Part shown: piece after piece, positions 32,789 through 34,553 of the stretch
Layout: every line of letters starts with the position of its first letter
How positions within the stretch are numbered: position 1 is the first letter of the stretch
IMG/VR virus record: IMGVR_UViG_3300035703_000264
Location: 1-34,553 of that record
Source of the DNA: a virus
DNA: 34,553 bases
Strand: one strand, 5' to 3'
The notes under the pieces: model-generated
Seen by the model: only the letters and a program-made list of their open reading frames with translations
What the model was told of the DNA's origin: nothing
The model's database searches: none
Made by a program: the position numbers and the translations under genes

Positions 32789-32809
32789 TAAACCTAGTAT
32801 TTTTTAAAA

Positions 32810-33811
32810 ATGTTTGAATACTTTTATCACGAAATATTAAGAAGGACCATCATTGGTTTTGGAAATCTGTTTAATAATATTCAGATTAAACACACTAATG
32901 ATTCTGGTAAAGTTACTTCTGTGATAAAAGTTCCACTTGCATATGGACCCACTCAAAAGTTTCTAGCAAGAATTGAACAATCTCCAAGTTTAAATAAACC
33001 TATTCAAATGACTTTACCTAGAATGTCATTTGAATTTGTTGGATTAAATTATGATAATTCCAGAAAATTAACCACAACTCAGTCATTCTTATCAAAGTCA
33101 TCAACAAATGGAACGGACGTAAGAAAAACTTATATGCCAGTTCCATACAATATGGAATTTGAGTTGAGTATTATGACAAAAATAAATGACGATATGCTCC
33201 AGATTATTGAGCAGATAATTCCATATTTTCAACCTTCATATAATATTACAATTAATCTGGTAGAAACTATAGGAGAAAAGAGAGACATTCCAATTGTTTT
33301 AAATAATATTTCAATGCAAGATGATTATGAAGGTGATTTCACGACAAGAAGAGCATTAATTTATACTCTAAGATTTACCGCAAAAACATATCTATTTGGC
33401 CCCGTTTCTTCTGGAGTCAGTAAGGATATTATCCAAAAAGTTTCTCTTGGATTTATTGCTGGAGATTCAAATTCTACTTCGAGAGATCTTACATATTCCG
33501 TAGAAAAAGTAGCAACCAAAAACTATACAGGGAATGTCACCACAACTATTGTATCAGATGTGAATTTAGACGATACATTAATTGAAGTATTAGATGCATC
33601 TTCGATTGTCGTAAACTCTTATTTTTCTATTGATGATGAAACCATGCAAGTTTCTTCAAAGAGTGGAAATAAATTAACAGTTATTAGGGGAGCATATAAT
33701 ACAAGCATAAACAGTCATGTCTCAGGAACTTCTGTAAGATCAATTACTTCAAGTGATACTGGTCTGATTAAATTTGGAGATGATTTTGGATTTAGTGGCG
33801 GATTCTCATGA
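32810..33811 (+). CDS. gp15: Tail completion and sheath stabiliser protein gp15
   Basis: The protein is 333 residues against 272 in T4 gp15. MFEYFYHEILRRTIIGFGNL, then FNNIQIKHTNDSGK, VPLAYGPTQKFLAR and NDDMLQIIEQIIPYFQPSYN (about 126-145), follow the gp15 pattern closely, including 'FELSImTk..DDMlQIiEQIiPYFqP'. gp15 caps the tail tube and sheath and provides the head-docking surface. Residues about 245-320 are an extension absent from T4 as I recall it, with YFSIDDETMQVSSKSGNKLT and VIRGAYNTSINSHVSGT. They match the 'idsE.itYtg....vRG' module repeated in the giant protein. The gp16 ATG overlaps the end of this gene. Confidence 0.93.
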   Translation: MFEYFYHEILRRTIIGFGNLFNNIQIKHTNDSGKVTSVIKVPLAYGPTQKFLARIEQSPSLNKPIQMTLPRMSFEFVGLNYDNSRKLTTTQSFLSKSSTNGTDVRKTYMPVPYNMEFELSIMTKINDDMLQIIEQIIPYFQPSYNITINLVETIGEKRDIPIVLNNISMQDDYEGDFTTRRALIYTLRFTAKTYLFGPVSSGVSKDIIQKVSLGFIAGDSNSTSRDLTYSVEKVATKNYTGNVTTTIVSDVNLDDTLIEVLDASSIVVNSYFSIDDETMQVSSKSGNKLTVIRGAYNTSINSHVSGTSVRSITSSDTGLIKFGDDFGFSGGFS

Positions 33812-34239
33812 AGATGACAAAAAAATTTGATGACCTAAATGAAACTTTTAATGTTTCTAGCGAAATAGTAGAAAAAAAAGTAGATCATGTAGAAAAGATG
33901 GAAAAAATTTCATCTTCAATAGAAGATGTGAAAAAAGATTATGAATATACCAGAGGAAATTTATACTCATTAATTGAAAAGGGTCAGGAGGCAATTAATG
34001 GAATTCTTGAACTTGCACAAGAAAGTGAAATGCCTAGAGCATATGAAGTTGCAGGTCAATTGATCAAAAATGTTGCTGATGCCACGGACAAACTCATGGA
34101 TCTTCAAAAGAAACTTAAAGATCTAGATGAGGACAAGAATATTAAAGGACCAACAAATGTTACAAATGCATTGTTTGTAGGTTCAACAGCAGAGTTAGCT
34201 AAACTACTCAAAAAACAATCTACCGATGAAAACATTTAA
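33808..34239 (+). CDS. gp16: Small terminase subunit gp16
   Basis: This 143-residue protein compares with 164 in T4. It is almost wholly helical and charged. The central signature ILELAQESEMPRAYEVAGQL (about 71-90) is followed by IKNVADATDKLMDLQKKLKD, and the C-terminus NVTNALFVGSTAELAKLLKK is the typical gp16 ending. gp16 forms rings that recognise concatemeric DNA and regulate the gp17 motor-nuclease. It overlaps the end of gp15 by four bases. The ATG two codons downstream (MTKKFDD) is an alternative start. gp17 should follow just beyond the window, after two small ORFs. Confidence 0.92.
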   Translation: MKMTKKFDDLNETFNVSSEIVEKKVDHVEKMEKISSSIEDVKKDYEYTRGNLYSLIEKGQEAINGILELAQESEMPRAYEVAGQLIKNVADATDKLMDLQKKLKDLDEDKNIKGPTNVTNALFVGSTAELAKLLKKQSTDENI

Positions 34240-34381
34240 AGAGTTTCAAGAAGAGTGGAGTAATAAATATAAAAAGAGTATTGATTGCTCAAATCCAAAA
34301 GGATTTTCTCAACGCGCTCACTGTGCAGCGAGAAGAAAGAGAGCCCACGGTGAAGAAACTAAATCAAAACCAGTTGAATGA
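34226..34381 (+). CDS. Conserved small 'PKGFSQRAHCAARRKR' protein (51 aa)
   Basis: This frame encodes 51 residues: MKTFKEFQEEWSNKYKKSID, then CSNPKGFSQRAHCAARRKRA and a polar tail. The Cys...NPKGFSQ.AHCA.R.kR motif recurs in small proteins and protein tails of marine T4-like phages. Two Cys and one nearby His could bind metal, but no function is known. The start overlaps the end of gp16 by 14 bases in another frame, and its TGA overlaps the next ATG (ATGA). An AATAAATA late motif lies inside it. Confidence 0.75.
   Translation: MKTFKEFQEEWSNKYKKSIDCSNPKGFSQRAHCAARRKRAHGEETKSKPVE
34262..34269 (+). promoter_or_regulatory. Possible late promoter (AATAAATA) inside the 51-aa gene
   Basis: AATAAATA matches the late consensus and lies 116 bases before the next ORF. 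It could add transcription for the last small gene and gp17 beyond the edge. Being intragenic in AT-rich DNA, chance is possible. Confidence 0.35.
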
Positions 34382-34553
34382 AAAATCAAAAGTTTTCACA
34401 TAAAACTCCACATCTAAAAGGAAAACGACATCAGTTGGATCCTAATTTAGATCTAAAACAATTAGTTCATCACTCAACAGTCCAATATGTTGATCGTGAT
34501 GCTGATGGTGATGTGGATGTTTATGACAATCCAAAAAAGAAAACTCCCGACGA
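34378..34553 (+). CDS. Small protein with EF-hand/dockerin-like loop, cut by window edge
   Basis: 58 residues are visible, beginning MKNQKFSHKTPHLKGKRHQL. A basic, His-rich N-terminus precedes QLVHHSTVQYVDRDADGDVD VYDN. The segment DRDADGDVDVYD (about 42-53) has acidic residues at positions 1, 3, 5, 7, 9 and 12, as in calcium-binding DxDxDG loops. A single loop without visible flanking helices may simply be a metal-binding turn. The frame is still open at the right edge. It overlaps the previous stop by ATGA and lies where cyanomyoviruses keep small ORFs between gp16 and gp17. Confidence 0.65.
   Translation, partial: MKNQKFSHKTPHLKGKRHQLDPNLDLKQLVHHSTVQYVDRDADGDVDVYDNPKKKTPD

Noticed and set aside
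32766-32809. Terminator-like CTAG...CTAG with T tract before gp15
   Set aside because: The stem is only four base pairs, and the site lies inside an otherwise continuous late operon.
1-34553. CRISPR array, integrase, attachment site or insertion sequence
   Set aside because: No regularly spaced direct repeats, recombinase motifs or transposase frames were seen.

Overview
The window looks like part of a T4-like myovirus of marine picocyanobacteria (a cyanomyovirus, Kyanoviridae-type). The evidence is a syntenic, all-plus-strand block of T4 baseplate, neck and packaging genes in the order gp25, gp6, gp7-position giant, gp8, DUF4815-type fibre/baseplate protein, gp13, gp14, gp15, gp16. Between and before them lie small conserved ORFs I associate with cyanophages. 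AT-rich late genes carry NATAAATA-type late promoters. Names rest on recognising proteins by eye; no search was run.

Region 1 (1-3700) is an accessory/early region with higher GC than the rest. It opens with an edge-truncated minus-strand HNH endonuclease. A train of seven micro-ORFs (339-1605) follows, most touching or overlapping at stop/start codons, and a strong intrinsic terminator stands at 1707-1735. Next come a roughly 380-base structured, G-poor intergenic stretch, a good sigma70-type promoter (2064-2092) and more small genes. Three copies of an element with GGGCCC 18 bases upstream of a TATRAR box precede three of these genes. An 18-bp perfect inverted repeat carries a possible five-codon leader cistron.

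Region 2 (3700-6200) holds small membrane and unknown proteins, a GT-A-type glycosyltransferase, two tiny conserved ORFs, a putative ATP-grasp-like protein, and an 86-residue protein whose ribosome-binding site is touched by the second of two hairpins with matching loops.

Region 3 (6199-34553) is the virion module. gp25 and gp6 build the baseplate wedge. A 3981-residue protein sits in the gp7 slot; its N-terminal 300 residues carry what looks like the gp7 core, followed by thousands of residues of repeated beta modules and a YHYH domain. gp8 follows, then a DUF4815-type protein ending in the start of an S74 intramolecular chaperone. That chaperone is completed by a separate, out-of-frame ORF. 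A 35-bp imperfect tandem duplication lies exactly at the break, and removing one copy would restore the frame. A single TAA then separates the chaperone from an 833-residue protein that looks like the usual downstream half of the same fibre/baseplate polypeptide. The module closes with two small coiled-coil or helical ORFs, the neck proteins gp13 and gp14, the tail completion protein gp15, the small terminase gp16 and two small ORFs before the expected gp17.

The most unusual features are the split chaperone, the gp7 core in a giant protein, beta modules shared among five virion proteins, the repeated GGGCCC elements, and the leader-cistron hairpin.
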